A DNA stretch of 64,000 nt from Chlorocebus sabaeus (GCF_047675955.1 NC_132923.1:87393637-87457636), one strand, 5' to 3'; shown: positions 1 to 11,894, numbered from the stretch's first letter. A program made the numbers and translations. The notes: generated by a model not told the origin, from the sequence alone.

Positions 1-70
1 CCAATCTGCAGGACATGGGCGGGGCTAAATAAGGGAATAAAAGCTGGCCACCCAAGCCAGCAGCAGCAAC
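1..70 (+). promoter_or_regulatory. LTR12 core promoter (CCAAT, GC box, TATA-like)
   Basis: CCAAT at 1-5, GGGCGGGGC at 17-25 and AATAAAAG at 36-43 sit in the order and spacing of an RNA polymerase II core promoter, which places a transcription start around 65-75. LTR12 elements are known to act as promoters or enhancers for neighbouring transcripts. Whether this copy is active cannot be seen from sequence. It points rightward into 421-3270, where I see no exon. Confidence 0.55.
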
Positions 71-420
71 CCAACTGGGTCCTCTTCCAGGAGGTTTGGT
101 CTTTTGCTCTTCCCGATAATTCTTGCTGCTGGTCACTCTTTGGGTCTGCACTACCTTCATGAGCTGTAACACTCACTGAGAAGGCTGCAGCTTCACTCCT
201 GAAGTCCGCGAGACCATGAACCCAGCGGAAGGAACAAACAACTCTGGACGTACCACCTTTATGAGCTGTAACACTCACTGCGAAGGTCTGTGGCTTTACT
301 CCTTAAGTCAAGCGAGACTGCTCTGGACACACCACCAGGAAATTTGTTTCTTCAGATATTCAGACGTGTCCAGAGTTCCTTCCAAGAACCCACTAGAAGA
401 AACCAATTCTGGATACACCA
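1..420 (+). mobile_element. LTR12 (HERV9-type) solo LTR, 3' part
   Basis: This is the downstream half of an endogenous retroviral LTR of the LTR12/HERV9 group, truncated by the window edge. Diagnostic text includes a CCAAT box at 1-5, the GC box GGGCGGGGC at 17-25, a TATA-like AATAAAAG at 36-43, and two copies of a module starting GAGCTGTAACACTCACTG at 161 and 263, a period of 102 bp, which is characteristic of the R/U5 part of LTR12. It ends near 420 at the GGATACACCA that corresponds to the usual GGACACA terminus. No internal retroviral sequence follows, so it is probably a solo LTR, or the 3' LTR of a provirus lying outside the window. Family call by eye. Confidence 0.82.
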
Positions 421-1054
421 CTAGGAAATTGTTTTCATTCTCTACATTATCCTTCATGGTATTCCAAGCTTTACCTATCTGCAGGTTTCCTTTTTTTTCT
501 CCTCTCAGATTATCCTTTCTTTCTAAATTCTAAATTCTCCCTGTATTTTGCAGAACATTCAACTCTCTCTGGGTCCTAGCCCACATTCTCTTGAAGGTCA
601 CCTTTGAGGTGCTCAGCAGAACCAAGTCTGTTTACTTAACAAGATCCACCTTTCTCTGAAGCACTTGTGGTTGTAAATAGCAATATATTGCATATGTCAA
701 GTACCAAGTACAATTGGTGCTCAGTCATTGCTTTTTTCTTTTTCCTTCTGCTTCTTTTATTGTTACATCCTTTTTTCTTATTTCAAAAAATAAATGCCTC
801 ACTACATCTGTTGACATTTGTGTTCTCTTATTTTGGATTTAAGCTCATGAAAGGAAAGATGTGTGTCCTTCTGGCCTTGCACAATATAGCATGTATAAGG
901 AGAACATGTAATGTCTATTCTTCAGATTTGGTATATGATAACAGAGAAAACTTAGGGCCATTTCCTTGGCTTTTTCAACACTTCCTGCTTCTGCAGCTAG
1001 ATAGTGGCTTGCTGTAGCATGACATCTTCTCAGAGTAGAAAGCATAGTCTAGGA
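421..1054. other. No recognised feature
   Basis: Unique-looking AT-rich sequence downstream of the LTR. It has pyrimidine runs near 490-530 and 730-790. Open frames here are short, with no domain-like composition. Confidence 0.5.
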
Positions 1055-1262
1055 CACAGGAAGGGTGCAAGATTTGAACATAATTCTTTCTGTAGACTCT
1101 GGTCAGGCTACTTAATCCTCCTGACTCTCAATTTCCTCATCTGTAAAATAAGTAGTAGTACTTACTTCGTAGAGTTCTTGTGAAGGTCAAATGAAATATC
1201 AAAGTAAATTACTTTGCACTGGGGCAGGCACAGAACAAGTATTAAATGAATAGAAGCTATTG
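1055..1262 (+). repeat. MIR SINE relic
   Basis: Contains the MIR core order: CTCAATTTCCTCATCTGTAA near 1125-1145, then AGTACTTACTTCGTAGAG, then AAATGAAATATCAAAGTAAA, ending with a GGCACAGAACAAGTATTAAATG tail (split here only for description). Heavily diverged; boundaries approximate. Confidence 0.65.
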
Positions 1263-1424
1263 ATCTTATTATTATTTAGTATTATTGCCACACCATTATG
1301 ATTTTTGGTTTATATAGTTATCAGAAAAGTTTAAAATAAATGGAGCAAACAGTAAATTTCAGGAGATAAATTGAGAAAGGGCCAGAATAAAGCTCCAATT
1401 GCATCTAGGGTGATATTCAATAGA

Positions 1425-1690
1425 TTGGTTTTATTTTGTTTTGTTTTTTCACTTTTTATTCTGAATACAGAAGTAAACAGAATAGTGTAATTTGCCTCAC
1501 GTTCCCATAATCCAGTTGCAATAATGATTAACTCATGGCCAATAACTTTTCATTATATCACTATTCATTTCTCCTGACCCCTCTCCCTCTGTATTATTTT
1601 GAAGAGAATCCTCATGCACTGTATTATTTATCCCATAAATATTTCAATATGCATTTATGAAAGGTAAGGACTTGAAAAATAACAATAAAA
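1425..1690. repeat. Old LINE-like relic, family uncertain
   Basis: The stretch TTTGAAGAGAATCCTCATGC followed by CATAAATATTTCAATATG matches the texture of a common ancient mammalian repeat that carries an AAATATTTCAGTATG motif. I cannot name the family reliably. Confidence 0.35.
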
Positions 1691-3270
1691 TACTAAGTAA
1701 ATCTTTTTCGACTTACTCTTAACACTCTTGTATGCAAAAATTTGCAGCTTACCAAATACTTCTTTAACAGCTGTTAGGTCTAAAGAGAATAAAAAGCCAA
1801 TTCGGTCTTTCCTTTAACATGGTAGGAGCAAATGTTTTTTATTATTGATAGCTTAAAGTTTGTTTCAGCATTGTGACTCATAATGTAAAATTTTAGAATT
1901 ATTGTGAAAGTTGGGAAAACTTCTATCAAGTTCTTCGTACATAAACTTTTAAGATTTTAGAACATTTCATGTTTTCTTGTTCAGTGACTAATCTCCAACT
2001 CTTTTTGTTGACATTCATTAACTACATTTCCTGGGTCACTTCAGGTTCTTAAAAGGGACCTGTGCGAGTAGGGGACTCCTGAAACTTGAGTTTTATTAGA
2101 TTTAGAGTAAAGTTGACTCACCAGATCAGCTGGTTACCTTTTTCCTTCCAGGCTCTTATGTCCTCATTTCCTCTTCCTGCACCCAAATCTTCATTTCCTC
2201 ACCAGGCCTCATGCTTACTGGGAAGCAAACTCCAGGCACAGAGCATTCATTCCCCTGACTCTGTAATCTGCAAAACAGTGCTGAGAGTCCCCATCATCCT
2301 CATCAGTGACTGAATTAGACCACAAGAGCCTTCTAATACCTGGAGTATCTATAAATAAGAGCATGCATTGTAAACTTCACGGGCTTTAAAACACTGGCTA
2401 CACCAGGTACAGAAGAATACAGAAGCTTGATGATGAGTATTTTCCACAAAGATACGAGGCCTTGCTGGAGCTGTGTTCAGTTAATTTCCCTCACACATCT
2501 CCTTTGTATAAATACAACATTTGAGATGTTCAATTAAAATAAGTACCCTTAATTTCAAATGTTAGTCTGTTGTGTGCATAATTATTTACTGAGCTGCCTA
2601 GGATATTTCTCACAATTACCTTTTCTTACTTTACCAGGGAAATTACTGGTAATTTTTGGTTTCCCTTTCATTTAACAGGACAAAACAAAGCATTCTGGGT
2701 CTGCCTGAGGCAGGACTAATATAACTGCCTCAATAATGGCTACCTCCTAGTGAAGGCAATCTCCCAGAGAGGAGGAGGGGAAAAAATCCAGGATTTTTCA
2801 TTCTTTATGTGAAGAATTTGGCTCTATTTAACTGTTTGTTTCTTTGTTTGTTTCCTCATAAGCATAGACAGACTCAAATATTGTTTGTATATCATGAACT
2901 GCTAAAGTGTTGGACATAGGTTGGAAATGTATCTCATAGATCTTGGTTCTCTTGGTGTCTTCAAAAATGGCATTGTTCAAGGCACCACTGCCTACTCAGT
3001 CTGGGTAGCCTCTTAGCAGACCAGAGAGTGTTGGGGATGTGTTTCCTACAGGTGTCTCCCAGGGCATAGAGCAGCCCAGAAAAGGCCAGAGAAGGAAGCA
3101 GAGATTCAAATTAGCACTAACCACTACTAGTATCTTATTTAAAAGAGTTGAAGGTAACTTCTCATTGACATTAGGGGATTTTGCCCATTTTATTCACTAA
3201 TGAGCTGGAGAGCTTGGCTGTGCCTCTTAATGCTGAATTGTCTTGGAAACCATTTACATTAATTGCCCTA
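1691..3270. other. No recognised feature
   Basis: About 1.6 kb with no SINE, LTR or LINE signature that I can defend. Includes a modestly GC-richer block at 2140-2330 and another at 2960-3100. No splice-bounded open frame of note. Confidence 0.45.
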
Positions 3271-3567
3271 TTTTTTTTTTTTTTTGGCCGAGTCTTACTC
3301 TGTCACCCAGGCTGGAGTGCAGTGTTGCAATCTTGGCTCACCGCAACCTCTGCCTCCCACATTCAGGTGATTCTCCTGCCTCAGCTTCCCTAGTAGCTGG
3401 GACTATAGGCATGTACCAGCACGCCTGGCTAACTTTTTGTACTTTTTAATAAGGATGGGCTTTCATCCTGTTGGCGAGGCTGGTCTCAAACTCCTGACCT
3501 CAGGTGATCTGCCCACCTTGGCCTCCCAATGTGCTGGGATTACAGGTGGGAGCCACCATGCCTGGCC
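3271..3567 (-). mobile_element. Alu SINE (older AluS/J type)
   Basis: A T15 run at 3271-3285 is the reversed poly(A) tail, followed by the reverse complement of both Alu monomers and ending CCTGGCC at 3561-3567. The flanks carry TTGCCCTA at 3263-3270 and 3571-3578, the likely target duplication. Many CpGs have decayed, so it is older than the copies at 5776 and 39224. Confidence 0.95.
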
Positions 3568-3735
3568 TAGTTGCCCTAGTTAATTGCTGGCTATCTTTTC
3601 TACTAACTTGATTTCCAATGTGAAATTCTGGGTCCTCACATAATTCATGGGTATTCTGTTCCCTTGTCCCCTCGTGCCTGTCGCGCGAACACTGAATTGC
3701 AGCTGTTTCCAGTTAACTTACAGGATGTTTATTTA

Positions 3736-4440
3736 TTTTTTATTTTTAAAATATTTCCTGAGCACCTGCTAAATATTGTAGAAACAGAGATGAATAAAAA
3801 AGACAAACCCTGTCTTCAAGAAGCTTTTAGTCTAGGAGGAGACACAGACAAATATTTGATTATTGTGTTAGTTGGCGTAAGTTACAACACACAACCCCCA
3901 AACCTCTGTGGCTTAAATAAAAATTTACTTGTCTTCTATTAATAGTTAGTATGCATGTGGGTCAGTATGGTAACTCAGCTCCATAGTACATTGAGGACCC
4001 AGACCTTTGCATCCTATTGGAGATAAGGGAAGAAAGAATGTGGAAGATTGGGCTTAGAAGAGGTGAACATATCTCTTGTGCACACTCCATTTGCTAGAGT
4101 TGGTTCATAGTCTTATCTAACTGCAGGGAAGACTGAGAAATGTAGTCTAGCTGTGTGCCTGAGATTAAAAGGAATTTGAGCTTGGAGAGCACACAGCATT
4201 GCCCTTGTTACAGTAATAATAAAGGGTAATTGTGCTGTGACAAAAATCAACACAGGAATTATGGGAGAAGAAGAGGGGAGTTTTGTTTGCGATATAGGGG
4301 TGGGGATGAGAATCAAGAATAGCTTCCTAAAGACGGTGATACTTAAACTGATTTTTGAAGGATATTTAAGAGTGAGCGGGGTGAAGAAGGGGAAAGTAGG
4401 ATTTGAAGTAGGAGGATGACATCGGCAAAAGTAAGAAAGC
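3736..4440 (+). repeat. Composite of unnamed ancient mammalian repeats
   Basis: 3750-3860 (CTGAGCACCTGCTAAATATT, GACAAACCCTGTCTTCAAGA) and 4230-4430 resemble a dispersed ancient repeat also seen at 55920-56960, 57750-58240 and 59615-60690. The intervening 3870-4170 looks like a separate insertion, with TCTAACTGCAGGGAAGACTG near 4117. I do not know the formal family names. Confidence 0.35.
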
Positions 4441-5394
4441 ATGAAATAGCAAGGTGTATGCTTAAATATATGAGTCAAAGGACTTACATGTGGATTTTGC
4501 ATTTTGATGAGTGACACAAGGAGGTTAGTAGCAGTTCTGGATCACATTGATATATATTAATTCAATTGTTCTGATCAAAAATATATTGCCCAATTTTCAA
4601 AATCAAAGAAGTAATTTTTGAAACTAGTTGAACGTCAAGCAGCCAGCATGACCTAGTTGAGAACTTTATTCAGGAAAAAAATGAAAAAGAATTTGGAAAT
4701 GAATTTCCCTGAAAATCATATCTCCATTTATTTGTGAAGACAAAGAAACCACAAATTTTAAGGATGTACAGAGAAACAGTTTGATGCACTTTTTTTCCTT
4801 CAATGAAATTAACAGCAAAATTTTCTGTTGTAATACTTGGAGTTGTTTCACTGTGGGCTCATTGAAGAACAGTTAATGTAAAAATGATTGGATTAAAAAT
4901 CTCATAATTTTTGTGCCTCCATCTATATTGCTGAAATTGGTCTAAAAACGTCTATGGCTATAGAGTGCCCTAGAGCTCCTGCATTTTGTAAATATCTATG
5001 AATTGCTTAAGACTGAAGTCTATCTATATAAGAATCTCTCTTAGGAAGAAATAAAGTTTTTGGCTTAGAGAGGGATTTCAAAACAGGAGTTACTGCAATG
5101 AAAGACATATTTCTTGGACCATTTTTAAATATGAGAAAAGTGAATAGTACATCTAAATGTGGAATCTATATCGATAGAACTGGAGGTGGAGTGGGCGTCA
5201 AACAGTGCTTAGGGGAAAGGCAGGAGGGAAGGAAGTTAAAATAGGACCAATAATGTTTATCTTGAAACTTGGCAGACAAATCTAGGATTTCATGGTAGAA
5301 AAGATGGCAGAGAAAGTCAAGAGATGGGAAAGTACCATAAGTTTCCAGGCAAGTCCACAAAAACAAACTAATACAAGTAGAATTAAAAGAGCGA
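4441..5394. other. No recognised feature
   Basis: AT-rich sequence without a repeat signature I can defend and without a credible coding frame. Confidence 0.45.
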
Positions 5395-5470
5395 ATGCAT
5401 TTAAAGTATTTAACACCATGCCTGGCACTTAATAAATGCTTAATAAACATTAACTACTACTATTATTATT
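5395..5470 (+). repeat. MIR or L2 3' end fragment
   Basis: Short relic with CACCATGCCTGGCACTTAAT followed by AAATGCTTAATAAACATTAA and an ATT-rich tail, the usual ending of MIR/L2 3' regions. Confidence 0.5.
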
Positions 5471-5639
5471 AGTGTTTATTTTGCCTCATTGGACAGTGCT
5501 AACTCAAATAACTTTCTTCTTGCTTGGGTTATTTCTTCTTTTTTTCTCTCGTCAATTTTACTTATGCTTGATAACAAACATTGAAAACACGACATTGATG
5601 CAAAACATTTTCTCAAAGCTGGCTCTTCTGAGCCTACCC

Positions 5640-6175
5640 CTTCCATCTTGCTTTCAGACAATGTTTTATGTTTCTTTTATTTTGTCACATAGTACCCACA
5701 GCTTTCCCCGCCATAGCGTTTGTTACAACTATGTACTTGACTGAAAGTTCTTTGAAGACAACAGAATCATTTTTCTTTTTTTTTTTTTTTTTTTTTTTTT
5801 TTTGACACGGAGTCTCGCTGTCTCCCAGGCTGGAGTGCAGTGGCGCAATCTCGGCTCACTGCAAGCTCCGCCTCCCGGGTTCACGCCATTCTCCTGCCTC
5901 AGCCTCCCGAGTAGCTGGGACTACAGGCACCCGCCACCACGCCCGGCTAATTTTTTGTATTTTTTAGTAGAGACGGGGTTTCACAGTGTTAGCCAGGATG
6001 GTCTCGATCTCCTGACCTCGTGATCTGCCCGTCTCGGCCTCCCAAAGTGCTGGGATTACAGGCTTGAGCCACCGCGCCCGGCCCAACAGAATCATTTTTC
6101 ATTCCTGTATTCCCAGGGAGACTACTGTGTGCTTGGCTTGAAATCAAGTGCTTATACTTGAACATATGAATGAAT
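5640..6175 (+). repeat. L2 LINE 3' end, split by AluY
   Basis: Left part (to 5775) has the L2 phrase GACTGAAAGTTCTTTGAAGA. The right part (from 6101) continues with a CCTGTATTCCCAGGGAGACT-type segment and ends in ATGAATGAATGG. The AluY at 5776-6083 separates them, so the L2 is the older element. Confidence 0.6.
5776..6083 (-). mobile_element. AluY, Old World monkey-type, with 17-bp target duplication
   Basis: Reverse-oriented full-length Alu. Its 3' tail is the T-run at 5776-5803 and its 5' end is GCGCCCGGCC near 6075-6083. The exact duplication CAACAGAATCATTTTTC occurs at 5759-5775 and 6084-6100. CpGs are largely intact. On the element's sense strand the left arm reads GGCTCAAGCCTG rather than GGCTCACGCCTG, a change I associate with macaque/baboon AluYR-type copies. 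Recent insertion into an L2. Confidence 0.95.
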
Positions 6176-6194
6176 GGCAAACAATGAATGGTTT

Positions 6195-6360
6195 ACTTAG
6201 CCCTTTTACATTCATTTTATGCTCTGGTAAGCTCAGTGATGTAGGTATTATTATATACAAGGACACTAAAGCTTACAAATGTTTAAGATTTTTACTCAAG
6301 ATTTTAAGTGATATAGTCAATATTCCAATGAGCTGTCTTCCTATGCTTTCCACCCAAACA
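6195..6360 (-). repeat. MIR SINE relic
   Basis: Reverse MIR order: TTTACATTCATTTTATGCTC, a GTAGGTATTATTATA block, then AAGGACACTAAAGCTTACAA. Very diverged. Confidence 0.45.
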
Positions 6361-6439
6361 CAGGATGTTTCCTTGGAATTTATGATAGTGAGAAATAACA
6401 GTGATCTAAGCATTGAAAGACTTGTGTTCTAGCATTGCT

Positions 6440-6615
6440 CTGTACCTCTTTTAGGGCATTAATAATTACATGATGTCTTATGTTCTTTGCCACAAGCCTG
6501 AGAACTCCTTAAAGTCCAATTATCACATCATTATCCCCAGCATCTAGCACAGGATGTGGCACAGATTAGGTTCTAGCTATATAACTATCTGACTGACTGA
6601 ATGAATGAGTGAATG
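6440..6615 (+). repeat. L2 LINE 3' end relic
   Basis: Shows the L2 3' phrase order: GAGAACTCCTTAAAGTCC, then CATTATCCCCAGCATCTAGC, then GGCACAGATTAGGTTCTAGC, ending in a TGAATGAATGAGTGAATGG tail. Confidence 0.65.
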
Positions 6616-6619
6616 GTAC

Positions 6620-6800
6620 AGTTATTCTTGATACTAACAATAGCAATAATAATTGCATATCATACAGACAAATGCAGAGAAGTTTTACATTCATTATCTT
6701 CTTAGATGTTTATCCCACTCTTATAGATTTGTCAAGGCTAGTTTGTTATTCTGGAGTGAGGCAAACTGAGTCCCAGAAACTCTTAGCAATACACCAAATT
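6620..6800 (-). repeat. MIR SINE relic
   Basis: TTTTACATTCATTATCTTCT followed by GAGTGAGGCAAACTGAGTCC fits the reverse MIR layout; diverged. Confidence 0.45.
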
Positions 6801-7025
6801 TCATACCTTGATATAGAACTGTAATGCCAACCCTGATATATCTGACTTCACATGTCATGCCTTTTTATCTTTATCAGGCTGTTTCAATCCCAAAGAGACT
6901 TTTGTCTTTACAGAAGGAAGAGTAAAAGAAGACCAAAAGTTTGATAAATAGGAAGTATTTTTGGCAGAATATCAGGTCATTTGTGCTATTAGAGGTGAAG
7001 ATTCCTTTGGGTGTACTTTATATCA

Positions 7026-7190
7026 GTGCTTCTTAAACTTCATTGTGTTTATAAATCAGTGGGCATCCTGTTAAAATGCGGATGCAGGTTCTTTAAACCT
7101 GCCACAGGGCCTGAGATTCTCCACTTCTAACAAATTTTCAAATGATGCTGATGCTGTTGGTTCAAGAATCACACTTTGAACAGCAAGACT
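7026..7190 (+). repeat. hAT-Charlie MITE (MER20/MER5-like)
   Basis: Starts TCAGTGCTTCTTAAACTTCA, passes through GGCCTGAGATTCTCCACTTC and TGATGCTGATGCTGTTGG, and ends near AATCACACTTTGAACAGC. This is the layout of short non-autonomous Charlie elements with CAGTGGTTCTCA-type ends. Exact subfamily not assigned. Confidence 0.6.
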
Positions 7191-7659
7191 TTATACCACC
7201 TATGCAGGGACCCTATCTCCTCCTAAGCCAGCACTTGTGGAGTAGGCTGACTCAGTCTTGTCTCCAACCTTGTCTCCAGCTGTTGTATTTATACCCAGTA
7301 GTATTTTTCTGAGTAACCATTTTTGTTCACAGGGAATTATTACCTAAATTTATGTCACTTGGGCAAAAATTTGAACACTGAGGGAAAGGATTTAATCTGT
7401 TTATTTTGTCCATTGAGATAGAATACATAATATGCTGCTGATTTCTAACTGAAGTGTAAAACCTCCCAATGGGACTACTTGAGATTTTATTTGTTGGATA
7501 GATGCCTATGTGGGAGAGCACTGATGGGTCCCAGAAGATATCAGCAGGGATCCAGAAAGTATTCTTTTTCATTCCGAGAACCAAGGGCTAAGGAAGTCAT
7601 GAAAAGAGAGTGGGGCTGGGAGTCTCTGCCATTCCCGACCTATCATATTTGTTTGATAA

Positions 7660-7865
7660 GTACTCTAGGTTTTAACATATGCAGTTGTAAAATGGGAACT
7701 ATGTTACTGATATCACAGAATTGTTGTCAAGATTTCAGCTACTGTAATATTATATTTCCTCTCCAAAGTCATAAACTTGTTGAAGGTAGAACCTGTTTTA
7801 CGTTTGACTTGCCAACTAGAGCACTGAATATAATACTTGCTATGTAATAGACCACCAGTAACTGA
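7660..7865 (+). repeat. MIR fragment followed by L2 3' end fragment
   Basis: 7665-7735 has TGCAGTTGTAAAATGGGAAC, the MIR core. 7770-7865 has AAACTTGTTGAAGGTAGAAC and a GCACTGAATATAATACTTGC segment typical of L2 3' ends. Two relics side by side. Confidence 0.45.
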
Positions 7866-7999
7866 TGACCCAATACACTATTTATCTGGGAGAACACTTA
7901 ATATGTAAAATATTATAATACTAATATTTTTGTATATTGCTTTAGTATTGTAAAGAAGAATATTCACTTATCTGATCAATTACAAAGCTCTATTGATTT

Positions 8000-8730
8000 T
8001 ACCTTCTACTACATCTCAAATTTATCTCCATCCTTTCCCTTCCTAATTAAAGTCTGATCATCTCTCACCTGGGCTAGTTTAATAGTCTTCTAACTTATAT
8101 TTCCTTATCCACTATTAACCTTCTACAATCCATTATCTATGATGAAGCCATAATGATATTTTAAAAATTTTTAAATCTGTTAATGTCACCTCCCTGCTTA
8201 ATAGCTTTAGTGCCTTCCCATTATACTTGGGACAAAGAGAAATTTTTTAACAAGACCTACAATGCCATTAATGAACTAGCACTTGCCTGCATCTCTAGAC
8301 TTACCTCATAACTTCCTCTCCCATGAACTTTGCATATCAGTCTGTGGCACTAGCCTTCTTTTAGTCCTTTGACTGCAGCACATGTCTTTTAGGCACAGGA
8401 GGGAACACAGACTGTTCTCCTGGCCTGAAATGCACAGCCTATTTCCTACTTTGATCCAGTAAAATCCTTATTTTTAATTCAACTGCCTGCAAGGACATTG
8501 TCCCTGACTCCACTGATTGAGTCTAGGTTTTTTTTTGTTGTTACATGTTCTTGTACTACTTAGTCCATTCATAGCACATTTTATATGTATAATTAAATGG
8601 TTTTTGAATTATCCACTCAATATCAATCTCTTCTATTGGACTGTGAACTCCATGAGGGTAGGGACGTGAATATGTTTTGTTCACTTTTATAACCATAGCT
8701 CTTGTCACAGTATCTATTTCACAGAGTTGT
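8000..8730 (+). repeat. L2 LINE, long 3' fragment
   Basis: Extended match in order to the L2 ORF2 3' end. CTGTTAATGTCACCTCCCTG, TAGTGCCTTCCCATTATACT and ACAAGACCTACAATGCCATT occur first. Later come CTGGCCTGAAATGCACAG and CTGTGAACTCCATGAGGGTA with GGGACGTGAATATGTTTTG. Frame is destroyed by indels. Confidence 0.75.
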
Positions 8731-10289
8731 TGAAAGCAGTCAATGTGATAATCAATGTGAAGGCTCCTATCACTTAAAGAGATGAGGCAGGTAGCCATTA
8801 CATGTTACTTTCTTTTGTATACTTTCATTTCAATTAGAAATTTTCCAACAGCTGGATTTAGCCTAGTCCCTGATATTGACAGATTTGGCTTAGATAAGTA
8901 AGGGCACGGAGAAGGCAGAATTATAGACATAAAACTACAGAGCTACCCAAAGGCTATGAGACTGGAATTTAGCTAGACTAGAAAGCTAAAGTTACAGTAA
9001 AAAGATAATCCAAGGGGGAAGTCTTGGAATGACCTTTATGAGTTGCCTTCAATGTGTGCATATGAAATATAAAACAAAACATTAAACATGTACACGTGAA
9101 TGTAGGCATAACAAACTAAAGCTGAAAAGTCTCCTTTCTACTGTGGACCGTGTTATACAGAGGACCCATTTAGAAAATTAAAATGAAATGCATAATTCTA
9201 AAGCTGCAATAAAAGCTTCACTTTTGCATAACTTTAAACTACTGACTGTTCTGAATTGCTTTCTCTGGTAAGATTGCTTCTGTAGTTGATTGCATGTCAA
9301 ATAAAAAACTCAGCTATATGAAGACTCATAAAAAGCAATGTATTTTAACCTAAGACACATCATTCCAATGAATTGCAAAGTTACATGGAGAAGAATGGGA
9401 CACATTATGAGGTTTCAAAAACCCCATTTCTTGTTTCAATCCTTAGGAAGTTCTTAGAAGAGATCCTATATGGGTATATTTTAGACCATGCCATTTTATA
9501 TCTCTCTAGTCTCTTAAAACTGCACTAGTCAATCATCCACTTTAGCCCTCCCTACTTTCTTGTAGTCTTTGCAAAAGAACTCCAATTTATCCTAATCAAC
9601 TACTATTGATCTCCTTCTGCCTTATATGAATGGCCTTTTTGGATCAGTTGAGGGAATTTTGATTTATTTTGTTGTTTTTACTCATACTAAGAACAACTTT
9701 CTGGCACAGCAAAAGGACTCCACAGCAGGCCAATTGTTTGCAAAACTAGTTCTTCATTCAGCCTTCTGTTTCTCCATTTCTCTTTCTCTTTTCTGATCTC
9801 TTTTTTTCTGCGTTCCTTTAGTTTAATGAACTGCTTGTTTAACCTCCTTTTACTTTAAAAACCCGCTTGCTTATTTCTAGCATTGAATTCCAAGGCCATT
9901 TTTCTTTCAGGACAAGACATGGTGTTTCCTCAGATGCCTTCTCTGATCATAGCCTATGACACTTGTTTCTCCTTAGCACTGAAGGGATAGACCTGAGACT
10001 TTAATTTATTGTCAGTTGTAATACATGTCTGCATCATTTATGGCCCATGGACCTGGAACACAGAATACAGTGGGTGAAAGTGTATGAAGGTATTGTTAGG
10101 TTAAATCTCTTAGTCATAGAGCAGTGAGCTTTATATCTCTGACTCTCCTAGTCTTTTTAGTTTTGTTATTTCAACAATCATATTCCATTTCTATAATGTA
10201 TTCATGTTTTTCTTGTATTTATTTTTTGCCATTGTTGCATGTAGGTGTGAGTCAGCTGCCTTACATGCCCATATAACAAATACTCTACA
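8731..10289. other. No recognised feature
   Basis: About 1.5 kb of AT-rich DNA without a repeat that I can name. No coding frame with domain character. Confidence 0.4.
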
Positions 10290-10550
10290 TAACATGCATT
10301 GAACTTTTACTCAATTCCAGGCCATACTTTTATCTGTATTAACTAATATATACACTTTATATATATTGACTAATTAATCCTTACAATAAACTTATCAAGT
10401 AAAAGCTATTATGAGCCTCATTTTTCATATGAAGAAATTGGAGCTCAGGGAGGCTAAATGACTTGCCCAAAGTATCACAGTAAATAACTAGTTGAACTAG
10501 CATTGAATGCTACTCCAGAGCCTGAACTCTTAAACATTATGCTGTAACAT
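10290..10550 (-). repeat. MIR SINE, near full length
   Basis: Reverse MIR in order: TTGAACTTTTACTCAATTCC, GGAGCTCAGGGAGGCTAAAT, GACTTGCCCAAAGTATCACA, GAACTAGCATTGAATGC, and CCAGAGCCTGAACTCTTAAA. One of the better preserved MIRs here. Confidence 0.8.
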
Positions 10551-10564
10551 TTATCTAAGGCCAT

Positions 10565-10715
10565 TTTCAAAGCATATTTGCATATGCCATCTGATCTCCA
10601 CAGCAACCTCATAATTATTTCCATTTTACAGATGAGGAAATAGTGGCTCCAAGATATGAAGAATATACCACAAATCACATATCTAGTAAGATGTGGAACT
10701 GAGATATGAACCAAT
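10565..10715 (-). repeat. MIR SINE relic, second copy
   Basis: A second reverse MIR immediately follows: CACAGCAACCTCATAATTAT, CCATTTTACAGATGAGGAAA, and TCACATATCTAGTAAGATGT. The two lie in the same orientation. Confidence 0.75.
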
Positions 10716-11349
10716 TTACTGATTTAAAATTTAGAAATTTTACACCACATCATAATTGATATTCTGAAATCAAACATTTGGTAATGCCTTTGTATCTGGT
10801 TTAACTACAGCTATGCACACACATGTATATGTCTATTCACACATACATATGCATATATGCCTTTTATATTACCATATGTATAAATATCATCTGGATCAAT
10901 TTTTAACTCTTAATTTGATTAGTACATAAACATAACAAAATGTACCAGTTCTTTTGAAAGAAAAAACAACAGCAAATCATTTTTGTGTCCTTAACAAAGA
11001 CTATATTCATGTAATCAAAATTTACCTCATTGGAAAGCTGATATTTTTGACATTGAGCCCTGGATAAACCCAAGGATAATCCATTTTAACCAGATAGTGT
11101 ACTCTCCCAAAGACAAGGTTGTGTAGAATATCATTCCATGCAACTCCCTGGTTTCTGCATGTCCTATAAGCCCTTTATCTGAGGGGTGTTGGGGTGTGGT
11201 AGGAAAACACAGTTTTCGGCATTTCTTGATCTTATTTTGAATGTTGATTCTACTTCTTTCAGCAAATTATTTTCACTTAACTTCTTTCTCTAATCCTCAA
11301 TACTTTAACCTGCTAAAAAGAAGTAATTTTTCTGACCTTTAAGCCTTTC
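10716..11349. other. No recognised feature
   Basis: AT-rich; includes an alternating TATG/CATA stretch near 10820-10880. No gene signal. Confidence 0.4.
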
Positions 11350-11600
11350 TCCCACTAATTTGTTTTTCACATACTTGTCAGAGTGATAATTCTAAAATAC
11401 TATCCAGATCATGTCATTAACCTCCTTAAAATCCATCTCTTGCTCTCCTTTGCTTTAAGGATAAAGTTCATATTCTTTAGCCTGACTCTCAAGGTTCTTT
11501 AGAACCTACCTTTCTAGTTTTATTTCTCTTGAACTTCCCTCATCCTCCCTACATTTTAATGTCACTTCAGTCCAAATTCACCTAGTTATTAGTAGGTTCA
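11350..11600 (+). repeat. L2 LINE fragment
   Basis: Ordered L2 phrases: TAATTCTAAAATACTATCCA, GATCATGTCATTAACCTCCT, GGATAAAGTTCATATTCTTT, CTGACTCTCAAGGTTCTTTA. Confidence 0.65.
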
Positions 11601-11894
11601 AGCTTAGAATCCATATTCCCTGATATGAAGAAGTTCAATACTTTTTCTGTTCTAACACCATCTCCAATTAACAAACTGATAGAAGTAACTTCTTATAGAA
11701 ACATATTACATTTACCACCCTCAGAGCATGCTTATTATTTCATGTTTTATTCTATTGAATATTTTAAAGCAATCAATTAACATTGTTGCACCACTCTGCT
11801 AGGTGCTGCATTATCTGATATAAGTAATACAGCCTTTCCATTTAAGGAGCTCAAAATGTAGTAGGAGATGTAAAGACAAACAAAAATAATTCTA

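Noticed and set aside
667..1017. 116-codon frame with hydrophobic run
   Set aside because: The hydrophobic part comes from a T-rich tract; no signal of coding composition or homology.
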